From Bacillota bacterium (GTDB lineage Bacteria; Bacillota; UBA4882; UBA8346), in assembly GCA_023426245.1 (NCBI GenBank), contig JAFABB010000007.1, positions 186,001-250,000 on the forward strand: a stretch of DNA of 64,000 nucleotides. The letters run 5' to 3'. The translations under genes were made by a program, and so were the position numbers. The notes beneath the pieces are model-generated. The model worked only from the letters and a program-made list of their open reading frames with translations, was not told where the DNA came from and ran no database searches. This document shows positions 24,523 to 31,880 of the stretch, piece after piece. Position 1 is the first letter of the stretch; the number at the start of each line of letters is the position of its first letter.

Positions 24523-25206
24523 TTAAGAGATACAACGATAAACACCAAAACCGAATTTTTTCCTGTGCCTGAACATAATGTTACGGTATTCATGAAAAAC
24601 CTCAGCGAGCTCGGAAGGGAAAGCTCCCATCCATCCCATACGTTGCTGGTAAAGGACTTTGACATTGGAAAATCCTACATCTCTTATCATTTGGCACCAT
24701 TCTTCTTTTGTTGGAAGAAAAGTGATTCCTAAGGCCTCTTTAAGCTCTCTAGCCTCATGTTTTTCCAAAGGTTGGAGAGAAGTTCCTTCAATCGCTAATA
24801 AAACGCCCCCTGGTTTTAATACTCGGTGGTATTCATGCAAAGTACGGCTTGCATTTTCAGTAAAAATGGTCACGGATTCAGCTAAAACAATATCAAAGCT
24901 GCCTTTACGAAAAGGAAGATTCATGGCATTAGCCCGTAATAGGGGAATTGTCAGGCCAGCCTGTGCAAATTTATGTTCTGCTTTATCAAGCATCTTACGA
25001 CTTAAATCAACCGCAATGACCCGGCATGGATAATGCTTGGCAATAAATAAGGCGGTTTGACCAGTCCCGCAACCTACATCCAAAAGAACCGTGTCAGATA
25101 AAAGTTTTTCCCGTGCCAGCAGTGTTTTTGTTAATGCTAAACCTCCTGGATGGGCATTATCGATATTATACTGGGCCAATAAATCCAGATAGTTTGGTTT
25201 ATTCAC
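24523..25206 (-). CDS. Class I SAM-dependent methyltransferase
   Basis: 227 aa. Motif I in LLDVGCGTGQTALFIAKHYP (about 42-60), acidic loop IAVDLSRKMLDKAEHKF, motif II RKGSFDIVLAESV, motif III LHEYHRVLKPGGVLLAIEG. This is the Methyltransf_11 / UbiE layout. The substrate is unknown. It lies alone between the first subtilase and the tiny-peptide genes on the opposite strand. Confidence 0.85.
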   Translation of the reverse strand: MNKPNYLDLLAQYNIDNAHPGGLALTKTLLAREKLLSDTVLLDVGCGTGQTALFIAKHYPCRVIAVDLSRKMLDKAEHKFAQAGLTIPLLRANAMNLPFRKGSFDIVLAESVTIFTENASRTLHEYHRVLKPGGVLLAIEGTSLQPLEKHEARELKEALGITFLPTKEEWCQMIRDVGFSNVKVLYQQRMGWMGAFPSELAEVFHEYRNIMFRHRKKFGFGVYRCIS

Positions 25207-25482
25207 TTTCAGCCCCCCAAAAAAACATTTGTATCAATATCATATGAAAGGAAGAAGCCTTTGGTGTTGCATTTCAGGGATATCAAATTACAGCATGCGG
25301 ATAACCTGGGGAGATCCATTATTGATTTCTTCATAATTCATAGCGGCCATCTTCAGTAGGTTTCATGAAGTCATAGAAGCTTTGTCACAGTATCCGAAAT
25401 GTAATATAGATAGGAATATGATAATTATGATTTTAGTCTCCATAAATATAACATTTGCCCATAGAAATCGAGGGTCCAGACT
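25207..25482. other. Intergenic stretch between methyltransferase and the first tiny gene
   Basis: No gene, no repeat seen. Divergent promoters are expected: toward the methyltransferase near 25240 (CATATGAAAGGAAG) and toward the tiny gene at 25483. Confidence 0.3.
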
Positions 25483-25516
25483 CATATACTGAAGTATAAA
25501 GCCTAAGGTAAGGCTT
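25483..25516 (+). promoter_or_regulatory. SigE-like -10 and conserved leader hairpin, copy 1
   Basis: CATATACT at 25483-25490 resembles the SigE -10 box CATACAnT. The leader then carries the hairpin AAGCCT-AAGGTA-AGGCTT (25499-25516) before the RBS. The same order and spacing recurs at two further tiny genes (25773 and 26021). Confidence 0.55.
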
Positions 25517-25542
25517 GGAAATCTGTTAAAGGAGAGATCATA

Positions 25543-25668
25543 ATGGCCGATGGACTGAAAGGATTAGTGGATGGTATCGGTGGATTTTTCAATAATGGTT
25601 GGCTTATGTTCTTGATCTTCGTATTATTAGTCATTGGATGCGGCGGTTGCTTTGGTGGTTGCATCTAA
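25543..25668 (+). CDS. Tiny Gly/Cys-rich membrane peptide, copy 1
   Basis: 41 aa: MADGLKGLVDGIGGFFNNGW, then LMFLIFVLLVIGCGGCFGGC and I. One transmembrane helix followed by a Gly/Cys end. It resembles the YjcZ-type 'tiny TM' sporulation proteins in size, layout and SigE-like promoter, though its end is Cys-rich. RBS AAAGGAGAG. Nearly identical copies lie at 25829 and 26080. Too short for standard gene finders. Confidence 0.85.
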   Translation: MADGLKGLVDGIGGFFNNGWLMFLIFVLLVIGCGGCFGGCI

Positions 25669-25693
25669 TCCGCGATATGAAAAATGATAAGTG

Positions 25694-25719
25694 ATGCCCG
25701 GAGTTACCGGGCATTTTAT
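25694..25719 (+). terminator. Terminator behind tiny gene 1
   Basis: ATGCCCG-GAGTTAC-CGGGCAT followed by TTTTATC. Makes the gene a single-gene transcript. Confidence 0.8.
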
Positions 25720-25772
25720 CATTAAAATCGTTTAATAATTACATTAGCCTGATGAATGTGGAGGATACCTTT

Positions 25773-25806
25773 CATATAATTAGTATTAAGCCTCCATAAA
25801 AAGGCT
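25773..25806 (+). promoter_or_regulatory. SigE-like -10 and leader hairpin, copy 2
   Basis: CATATAAT at 25773-25780; hairpin AAGCCT-CCATAAAA-AGGCT (25788-25806, loop slightly larger than in copy 1). RBS AAAAGGAG follows. Distance from -10 to ATG is 49 bases, against 53 and 52 in the other two copies. Confidence 0.55.
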
Positions 25807-25828
25807 AGGAAGAAAAGGAGTGAAAAAA

Positions 25829-25948
25829 ATGGCTGATGCTTTAGGTGATGGTGTAGGATTCTTTAATAACGGATGGCTTATGTTCCTCATCTTCGTATTG
25901 TTAGTTATCGGATGTGGCGGTTGCTTTGGTGGCGGCGGCTGCTGGTAA
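25829..25948 (+). CDS. Tiny Gly/Cys-rich membrane peptide, copy 2
   Basis: 39 aa: MADALGDGVGFFNNGWLMFL, then IFVLLVIGCGGCFGGGGCW. Same N-terminal M-A-D, F-F-N-N-G-W-L-M-F-L and I-G-C-G-G-C-F-G-G blocks as copies 1 and 3; the segment between M-A-D and F-F-N-N is two or three residues shorter. RBS AAAAGGAG. Probably made in the mother cell during sporulation; function unknown. Confidence 0.85.
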   Translation: MADALGDGVGFFNNGWLMFLIFVLLVIGCGGCFGGGGCW

Positions 25949-26020
25949 AATAAAACCATTTTCATAAGTATTCTATAGCATACAATAACTTTCGTCAGGT
26001 TTAACGAAGGCTGTAAAGTA

Positions 26021-26054
26021 CATATAATGAACAAGAAAGCCTTATCAAAGGCTT
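26021..26054 (+). promoter_or_regulatory. SigE-like -10 and leader hairpin, copy 3
   Basis: CATATAAT at 26021-26028; hairpin AAGCCT-TATCAA-AGGCTT (26037-26054), then RBS AAAGGAG. The hairpin stem sequence is the same in copies 1 and 3 although the loop differs, which argues for conserved function. Confidence 0.55.
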
Positions 26055-26079
26055 GTAACGCGCAAAGGAGTGAATCTAC

Positions 26080-26205
26080 ATGGCAGACGGCGTTAAAGGG
26101 CTGTTCGACGGCGCCGGTGCATTTTTCAACAATGGATGGCTTATGTTCTTAGTCTTCGTACTGCTCGTAATCGGATGTGGCGGTTGCTTTGGCGGTTGCT
26201 GGTAA
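26080..26205 (+). CDS. Tiny Gly/Cys-rich membrane peptide, copy 3
   Basis: 41 aa: MADGVKGLFDGAGAFFNNGW, then LMFLVFVLLVIGCGGCFGGC and W. Differs from copy 1 at a handful of positions. RBS AAAGGAG nine bases upstream. Followed by its own terminator at 26231 and then by the second subtilase gene. Confidence 0.85.
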   Translation: MADGVKGLFDGAGAFFNNGWLMFLVFVLLVIGCGGCFGGCW

Positions 26206-26230
26206 TCGTCGATAAATATATGGATGAAAC

Positions 26231-26258
26231 AATGCCCGAAAAAATTCGGGCATTGTTT
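26231..26258 (+). terminator. Terminator behind tiny gene 3
   Basis: AATGCCCGA-AAAAAT-TCGGGCATT followed by GTTTTG. Same CCCG/CGGG core as the terminator of copy 1. Confidence 0.8.
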
Positions 26259-26318
26259 TGTAAGACTTAAAATATTTCTCAGATAAATTTGATTTATGGT
26301 AAGTTTGGAGGTGATTCG

Positions 26319-27722
26319 GTGTCCCATGAACGTTGGATTCAAAAATTATCACCGGCGGTGCAAAGCATTTATAATAGTGAATCCCCTAATAGCAGCAGTA
26401 GATTATTGTTAGAATTTAGCGGAAGACAATCGGATAAAATTGTTGATATCGTTAGAGCAAATCAGGGGAAAATAGTGCACAGTATCAATCTTATCCCTTT
26501 GCTTGCTGCAGAAGTACCCTTGGGAATGCTTCCCAAAGTAGCGAATTCTTTGTATATTAGAAAGATATGGAATGATCCCCCGGTTTCCTTAATGGAGGGC
26601 CAAACTTTTTCGGGCAAGAATACAGATGAATCAATCATAGAGGACATTCAGGAGCATCAAAGTACTTCCCATCCAAAAGCTCCTGTTATTCCGGAATATG
26701 ACTATACGGGCAAAGGTATCGTCGCCGCTGTACTTGATACGGGTATTTACCCGCATCAGGATCTGATGACACCAAACAGCCGAATTATCGGATGGCAAGA
26801 CTTTGTAAATCACAAAACTTTTCCCTATGATGACCATGGACATGGAACAGAAACCGCCGGTATAATCGGGGGTAACGGCAGTAGTTCTGAAGCAGTTAAT
26901 AAAGGGATGGCTCCTGAAGCCTGGTTGGTGGGAGTTAAGATTTTGGATCAGGATGGTAACGGTCGGCTTTCTAATATCATAGCCGGTATTGAATGGTGCA
27001 TCCGGAATCTACCGCTGTTTAACATAAGAATTATTTATTTATCCATACCGGCATTATATCAAGATCGTTTTCATGCTGATCCGTTTGCTAGGATACTTAG
27101 TATGGCTTGGAGGAAAGGGATAGCGGTTTTCGCTCCGGTTCCGAAACAAAAAAATGTTAATTTTCATGGATTACCACAGCCGTTGATTTCAGTCGCCAGT
27201 TTAAATCAACAGCAAGCTTTTGCCTTGGATAAAAATCACTTCATGAATTCGGATTCAGCTTGGGATAATTTAAATATTCCCTCTCAGCCAGACCTTGTTG
27301 TTGAAGCGGAACAAGTAGTTTCGTTAAATATGGAGGATGGATACACTCGTTGTTCCGGAAATACTATAGCGGCAGCAATGGCAGCAGGGGGAGCGGCCTT
27401 GGTTTTGGAAAAAAGGCCTTCTTTTGGCCCGGCCCAGATTAAATACTTTTTAACCAAGCGGGCTAAGAATTTGGGTTTGGGAAAAAGTCTGCAAGGGTCG
27501 GGATTGTTAAATCTGGATATCTTAGGAAACCCTAAAAAAAAGATATCGTTAACCCGGAGTGGGAGCAGTTTTCCTCTGAATATGAGTCAAATGCTTCCAA
27601 TGGCTTTGAAAATGTTCTTGCAAAATTCCGGAAGTTCGGGGGATTACCCCAATGAGTTCTTTATGAATCTCTTGGGGACATTGATAAGGAATTGGACACA
27701 CTCTTCCGATTCCATCAACTAA
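26319..27722 (+). CDS. Subtilase-like pseudoprotease
   Basis: 467 aa from GTG 26319 (GGAGG seven bases upstream). Same architecture as the subtilase at 23026: N-terminal domain (SGRQSDKIVDIVRANQGK), Asp140 in AAVLDTGIYPHQDL, His175 in DDHGHGTETAG. At the nucleophile site SGNTIAAAMAAG replaces GTSMATP, so Ser becomes Thr349, and the oxyanion AAGN(D/S)G block is lost (FAPVPKQKNVNFHG). It should not be an active serine protease. An Asp/Glu/Ser/Thr-rich linker (SLMEGQTFSGKNTDES) follows the N-terminal domain. The ORF is intact and has a good RBS, so it is kept as a protein, perhaps a binding partner or inhibitor of the active ones. Confidence 0.85.
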   Translation: MSHERWIQKLSPAVQSIYNSESPNSSSRLLLEFSGRQSDKIVDIVRANQGKIVHSINLIPLLAAEVPLGMLPKVANSLYIRKIWNDPPVSLMEGQTFSGKNTDESIIEDIQEHQSTSHPKAPVIPEYDYTGKGIVAAVLDTGIYPHQDLMTPNSRIIGWQDFVNHKTFPYDDHGHGTETAGIIGGNGSSSEAVNKGMAPEAWLVGVKILDQDGNGRLSNIIAGIEWCIRNLPLFNIRIIYLSIPALYQDRFHADPFARILSMAWRKGIAVFAPVPKQKNVNFHGLPQPLISVASLNQQQAFALDKNHFMNSDSAWDNLNIPSQPDLVVEAEQVVSLNMEDGYTRCSGNTIAAAMAAGGAALVLEKRPSFGPAQIKYFLTKRAKNLGLGKSLQGSGLLNLDILGNPKKKISLTRSGSSFPLNMSQMLPMALKMFLQNSGSSGDYPNEFFMNLLGTLIRNWTHSSDSIN

Positions 27723-27759
27723 AAATTACAACAGCCTATTACAGGACTATTTAAATGCA

Positions 27760-27767
27760 CATACTAT
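27760..27767 (+). promoter_or_regulatory. Sporulation-type -10 for the fourth tiny gene
   Basis: CATACTATA fits CATAnnnTA (SigK-like) and CATACAnT (SigE-like) about equally. It is 45 bases before the ATG. No conserved hairpin: only AGGCTTTTTAC precedes the RBS, so this leader differs from copies 1-3. Confidence 0.45.
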
Positions 27768-27811
27768 AAGATAACAAAGGACCAAGGCTTTTTACAAAGG
27801 AGAGTGGGAAA

Positions 27812-27925
27812 ATGGCCGAGAACTTTTTAAATGGCTTGCTTGAAGGTGTTCTTGGGGAAAATGGGCTTTTTTGGCTCATTATCATTGTTGTTTTATTCTT
27901 TGTTGTGGGTGGTTGGAATTGGTAA
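27812..27925 (+). CDS. Tiny single-helix membrane peptide, diverged type
   Basis: 37 aa: MAENFLNGLLEGVLGENGLF, then WLIIIVVLFFVVGGWNW. Transmembrane helix in the second half, ending W-N-W without the Cys cluster. RBS AAAGGAGAG. Same position relative to a subtilase gene as the others. Resembles the YjcZ-type small sporulation proteins more than its three neighbours do. Confidence 0.8.
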   Translation: MAENFLNGLLEGVLGENGLFWLIIIVVLFFVVGGWNW

Positions 27926-27950
27926 TATTGATATTTTCATAAACGAAGAA

Positions 27951-28003
27951 AGAGGCCGTCTAAAACTCGTATTTCTCTTTAAGTGCTTCTTAGACGCCTC
28001 TTA
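27951..28003. terminator. Bidirectional terminator
   Basis: AGAGGC-CGTCTAA and TTAGACGCCTCT pair (one bulged base) with a 25-base loop, between the tiny gene and the convergent 28030 gene. Confidence 0.6.
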
Positions 28004-28029
28004 AAATTCATCATTTTGTCAGGAAAAAC

Positions 28030-28197
28030 CTATAAAAACTTTGCCAGGAACCTAATTTTTTCATCGACCCCAGTATCATGGAGAGAAGCAATTCCTTGGA
28101 TACATTTCCGGATAAAATTTTGGTCTATCCCGGGTATATAACCGATTTTACCTTGAATTTTGTTCACTAAGGCTTCAATTTCATTACTGTCTAACAA
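28030..28197 (-). CDS. 55-residue helical hypothetical protein
   Basis: From TTG 28197 with GGGGGAC about seven bases upstream: MLDSNEIEALVNKIQGKIGY, IPGIDQNFIRKCIQGIASLH, DTGVDEKIRFLAKFL. Three amphipathic helices. Not known to me. A second, unrelated-looking helical protein of similar size is at 29136 on the other strand. Confidence 0.5.
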   Translation of the reverse strand: MLDSNEIEALVNKIQGKIGYIPGIDQNFIRKCIQGIASLHDTGVDEKIRFLAKFL

Positions 28198-28310
28198 ATA
28201 TAGTCCCCCTTGTCGGAATTATTTAATTACAATCTTCAATTATTCTATTCAGATTACTTCATTAGGGGATGAAGAATTTTGCAGTATTCCGGAGGGGGTG
28301 ACCGGAGAAA

Positions 28311-28463
28311 ATGAGTAGCCAATCACCTTATATAATGAAACAAATCCGTTATTTAAATAGACAAGTTTTTAAGGCCTTTTGTTTAAAAAATTTAGCGAAT
28401 CGGTTTTTTAGTATATGGAATTCAATCCAATATTTACATATATTAGATAGAGAGCAGTTTTAA
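28311..28463 (+). CDS. Possible 50-residue basic protein
   Basis: MSSQSPYIMKQIRYLNRQVF, KAFCLKNLANRFFSIWNSIQ, YLHILDREQF. GGAG is three bases upstream, or GGAGGGGG is twelve, neither ideal. Aromatic, basic. Weakly supported. Confidence 0.3.
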   Translation: MSSQSPYIMKQIRYLNRQVFKAFCLKNLANRFFSIWNSIQYLHILDREQF

Positions 28464-28565
28464 AGGAATGGTTATAAAAAGTGCAACCTTTACTATTAAG
28501 CAGGATTGATCTCAAGGAAGAACCCAATCGAAAGAATGACTCTTGGGTAAAAGGATGTGTTGAGA

Positions 28566-28847
28566 ATGATTTCCCATAATAATGAATGGCAAAAGAAATT
28601 ATCTTCCAAACTAAAAGAATCGTCAGTTTATGGATCCAACAATATGGGGCGGTTTATCATTGAACTCAGTGATAAAGGAGGGGAACAGGTTCGGACAATC
28701 ATTGAGCGGAAAAACGGGAAAGTGAAGAAAGACATAGCCTGCCTAACTTCTATCGTTGCTGAGTTTCCATTTTCGTTAATCCCGGAAATCGCTCAATCAA
28801 AACAGGTAAAAAAAATATGGGTTGATTCCGAGATTAAAATTATATAG
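28566..28847 (+). CDS. Stand-alone subtilase N-terminal (I9-like) domain
   Basis: 93 aa from ATG 28566 (a few residues more if GTG 28557 or TTG 28560 is used). MISHNNEWQKKLSSKL aligns with the starts of the subtilases at 29373 (MYERNNWRVKLSEILR) and 26319 (MSHERWIQKLSPAV). The middle, RFIIELSDKGGEQVRTIIER, and the end, PEIAQSKQVKKIWVDSEIKI, match the region of the subtilases that precedes the catalytic domain. Here the protein stops exactly where the peptidase domain would begin. It could inhibit or chaperone the subtilases in trans, or be a relic. Confidence 0.8.
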   Translation: MISHNNEWQKKLSSKLKESSVYGSNNMGRFIIELSDKGGEQVRTIIERKNGKVKKDIACLTSIVAEFPFSLIPEIAQSKQVKKIWVDSEIKII

Positions 28848-29135
28848 AGCTTGAAATGAGCGAAGAATAAAGTACTATAGGATTAATACCGGGGGCAAAA
28901 TGACTATTTCCTGGACAAGCAATTGCAAACATGCAAATCAATGGAAAACATAAAATATAAAACGCATTCATGATCTGGAAATTCATGACGCAGTTAGTAA
29001 TTGGGTTTCATGTACCTTCACAATTAACGATGCTGGGAATAAAATAAACAGAAGAGGGAAAATCGGAAATCTTTTTTAAATTGAAATAAAGTGATTTGAA
29101 AAATTGATAATAAAACCTCCAAAGGAGCGGGGTGT

Positions 29136-29297
29136 ATGAAATTGGATATCGATCGTCTCGATTTGCTTCATAAAGTTTTCATAGTACTTGGTCCGAAGAT
29201 TGATAGAAGAGTGGTTAAAAATTTGCTTGCAGTTGTAACCATATTATCCGATAGGGATTTAGGTGATGAACTGAAGCAAGTGGTAAGAAGATTATAA
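29136..29297 (+). CDS. 53-residue helical hypothetical protein
   Basis: AAAGGAGCGGGGTGT precedes the ATG. MKLDIDRLDLLHKVFIVLGP, KIDRRVVKNLLAVVTILSDR, DLGDELKQVVRRL. Helical, amphipathic, no known family. The preceding 288 bases (28848-29135) hold nothing I can support. Confidence 0.5.
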   Translation: MKLDIDRLDLLHKVFIVLGPKIDRRVVKNLLAVVTILSDRDLGDELKQVVRRL

Positions 29298-29310
29298 CTT
29301 TTATTGCTTA

Positions 29311-29336
29311 CAAAAAAAATCTCCCATAAAGGAGAT
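29311..29336 (-). terminator. Terminator of the third subtilase
   Basis: On the minus strand AATCTCC-TTTATGGG-AGATT is followed by a run of eight T. Confidence 0.8.
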
Positions 29337-29372
29337 TAACACGTTTTGGATAGACTTCTGATTTTTGAATTT

Positions 29373-30737
29373 TTAAAGATTCTGAGTGAAATAGGATTTT
29401 ATAAATGAAACCAAGGTTTTTTTAATGGCTTCATCCCGCTTCTTTTGAAATACTGTGGGTTTGATGCCAAGACGGTTCAATAAAATTTCCAATAGATGAT
29501 AACCGAAGATTTCCCGAAAGTCCTTTTTAGCAATCCACCTTGAAGAAATATTAGGTGGATTTTCATTTGTAAATATGCGTTCCAAATCTAAAACTCCGGC
29601 ACCCTGTAGATTGATACCCAAACCTAAATCATGAGCATTACTTTGGATCATTTGTTTCATTTGGTCCGGTTTTAAATCCGGCCATTTTTGATACATTAAG
29701 GCAACCGCACCGGTTACCATCGGAGTTGCCATTGAAGTACCGCTTAGGCTTCGGTAATTGCCATTTACCCATGTCGATGTAATGTTGGTTCCGGGAGCAA
29801 GCAGGTTAGGCTTGGGAATGTTATCAAGAGTTGGACCTCTGCTGGAATTCCGGTTCAAGTTATCATCTTGAAAATCGGTCGTTTGATGATCATCCACATT
29901 GCCGACTGTGATGATTCTGGGATTTATCCCCGGAGTATCAATCGTCATCGGGCCCGGTCCGGAATTACCTGCTGCTGCACAGATAACCAAACCTTTACTC
30001 CAAGCAATGGAAGTCGCCCTACAGAGGGGGTCATGATGATATGTCTCTTGTGCTTTAGATCCGAAAGACATGTTGATGGCTTTTATATTGAGTCGGGTTT
30101 GATTGTCGATGCACCATTCAATGGCTGTAAGTACATTGGATATAGAACCTCCCCCTTCTTCATTTAGGGCCTTTAAACCCACTAGCAATGCTTCCGGTGC
30201 CATCCCTCGATAACGACCCCGAGAAGAGAAGCCATTACCGGCGATAATTCCTGAGACATGAGTGCCGTGGCCATTATCATCATAGGGTGACTCTTTTTGA
30301 TGAAGGAAATCTTGCCATTCAATGATTCGGGAACGGGGAACCAAAAAATCCCGATGGGGATAAATGCCAGTATCAATCACGGCAATCACAACATCTTTGC
30401 CGGTAAAACCAAGTTCTTGGGCCTTAATACCTCCTACAGAAGGAACAGCAACATCAAGACGGATCCGGATCGGTGTATCGTACCAAATCCTTTTGACGTG
30501 ATATAATCTGGCGATTTCTTCCAGTGAGGCATAGGGAAGTTCCACGACGAGTGAAGGTATCAAATGAATTTCGCGTTGTACTTTTCCTCTCGTAGCATCA
30601 ATAACAGCCCCGATCCTGTCACTGTGTCTACCTTGGGTCTCAATAATGAATCGTTCCCGGGATGCAGGCTCCTTTATAAAATCAGGCTGCCGTAAGATTT
30701 CAGAAAGCTTAACCCGCCAATTGTTTCTTTCATACAT
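29373..30737 (-). CDS. Subtilase (S8) without signal peptide
   Basis: 454 aa. N-terminal I9-like domain (ETQGRHSDRIGAVIDATRGK), Asp122 in IAVIDTGIYPHRDF, His157 in DDNGHGTHVSGIIAGNG, Asn258 in AAAGNSGPGP, Ser335 in LSGTSMATPMVTG: full triad. Closely similar to the subtilase at 23026 up to residue 375, then a different, polar C-terminus (FREIFGYHLLEILLNRLGIK) without the hydrophobic tail. No signal peptide. RBS GGGCGGTGAT. Upstream, GAATATACTATCTAG could be a SigE-like -10. Confidence 0.92.
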   Translation of the reverse strand: MYERNNWRVKLSEILRQPDFIKEPASRERFIIETQGRHSDRIGAVIDATRGKVQREIHLIPSLVVELPYASLEEIARLYHVKRIWYDTPIRIRLDVAVPSVGGIKAQELGFTGKDVVIAVIDTGIYPHRDFLVPRSRIIEWQDFLHQKESPYDDNGHGTHVSGIIAGNGFSSRGRYRGMAPEALLVGLKALNEEGGGSISNVLTAIEWCIDNQTRLNIKAINMSFGSKAQETYHHDPLCRATSIAWSKGLVICAAAGNSGPGPMTIDTPGINPRIITVGNVDDHQTTDFQDDNLNRNSSRGPTLDNIPKPNLLAPGTNITSTWVNGNYRSLSGTSMATPMVTGAVALMYQKWPDLKPDQMKQMIQSNAHDLGLGINLQGAGVLDLERIFTNENPPNISSRWIAKKDFREIFGYHLLEILLNRLGIKPTVFQKKRDEAIKKTLVSFIKSYFTQNL

Positions 30738-31141
30738 TTTATCACCGCCCAGTAGGGTTTGTTTTAGGAGTCATCCACCCCGGATCGATCATTTTCGTCG
30801 GCCTAGCCAATAGTAGAAGACCGGGCTGGTGTTCTATTTACAATTTGAGCTAAAAGTATTTTCTAGATAGTATATTCCGGAGACTTTGCGGGTTACTGGG
30901 GCTTTAGCATAAATTATCAAAACATGCAGGGATTAAATGTTACTTGAATTTAACCCAATAAATTTTTTAAGGTAAACTATAGGTCGGTTCGAGTTTACAA
31001 GGAATCTCCAGGTGAAAACGGGTATTTCCCCAAGAAAAATGGACCAAAGTTAAAAAAGAAATCTCTATTCAGTCTAAATTTGACTAGAAAGGCTTAATTA
31101 GGGTTTGTCAGAAGGGAGAGAGTGACTATAAAATAAAAATG
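30738..31141. other. Divergent intergenic region
   Basis: About 400 bases without a gene, containing promoters for the subtilase (minus) and for the regulator-exporter operon (plus). Nothing else stands out apart from the operator at 31142. Confidence 0.3.
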
Positions 31142-31156
31142 TCGACTAATAGTCGA
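31142..31156 (+). promoter_or_regulatory. Palindromic operator for the TetR regulator
   Basis: TCGACTA-A-TAGTCGA, a perfect 7-base inverted repeat around one central A, 37 bases before the start of the TetR gene. Typical size and place for autorepression. A partial echo, TCGGTCGAG, occurs near 31840 in front of the exporter genes. Confidence 0.6.
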
Positions 31157-31193
31157 TTAAAGACTTAAATTCGCTTAAAGAAGGTGACTTGAT

Positions 31194-31817
31194 TTGACGG
31201 TGGCTACCAGGAGAGAACGGGAACAACAAGTTCGGCGGGAAACCATTATTGAAGCCGCGAGAAAGTTGTTTCACGATAAGGGTTATGAATTAACAACCGT
31301 TGAGGAAATAGCGGTCATGGCCGAACTCGGTAAAGGAACCATTTACTCTTATTTTAAAAGCAAAGATGAAATTTACATTGCTATTTTAGAGTCAGAGTTT
31401 GCTGTTTTAGAAGAACGGATGAAACAAGCCATTGAAGACTCCACCACGGCTGAAAATGCTTTGCATAAATTATATGAAACATTTATTCAATATAATCAGG
31501 AGCGCCCAAGTTTTATCAAGGCCATCTTTTTGCAAGTCGAACAGTATCCATCACTGAAGGTAACCGATATTGTCAAGGGTCTGAAAGAAAAAACGACTGA
31601 GTGGTCTAAATTAGTAGGAAGAGTTCTTCAAAAAGGGATCGATAATGGCGAGTTTGAGGACTTCAGTGTGGATAAAATGGCCAATACCGTAATCGGTATG
31701 GTTCTGGGGTTGATTATTCAGCTGGAGATGGGACTCATTAAAGAAGATTTGTCCAGTTACCGGGATACGCTTTTCCGTTTATTGCTCGATGGCATTTCCC
31801 GGCGGGAGGGGACTTAA
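31194..31817 (+). CDS. TetR/AcrR-family regulator
   Basis: 207 aa, TTG start with AAGAAGG upstream. HTH: KGYELTTVEEIAVMAELGKG, then TIYSYFKSKDEIYIAILE, the classic TetR_N ending. The C-terminal ligand domain (EQYPSLKVTDIVKGLKEKTT) resembles the AcrR-C group. First gene of the export operon and likely its repressor, acting at the palindrome at 31142. Confidence 0.93.
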   Translation: MTVATRREREQQVRRETIIEAARKLFHDKGYELTTVEEIAVMAELGKGTIYSYFKSKDEIYIAILESEFAVLEERMKQAIEDSTTAENALHKLYETFIQYNQERPSFIKAIFLQVEQYPSLKVTDIVKGLKEKTTEWSKLVGRVLQKGIDNGEFEDFSVDKMANTVIGMVLGLIIQLEMGLIKEDLSSYRDTLFRLLLDGISRREGT

Positions 31818-31880
31818 TTTTTTTTACGGTCTATTGACTTTCGGTCGAGTTTTGAATAAAGGTCAGAAGAGGTGCTATGA

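Noticed and set aside
26319..27722. Active subtilase
   Set aside because: The nucleophile serine and the oxyanion Asn motif are both missing; only Asp and His are kept.
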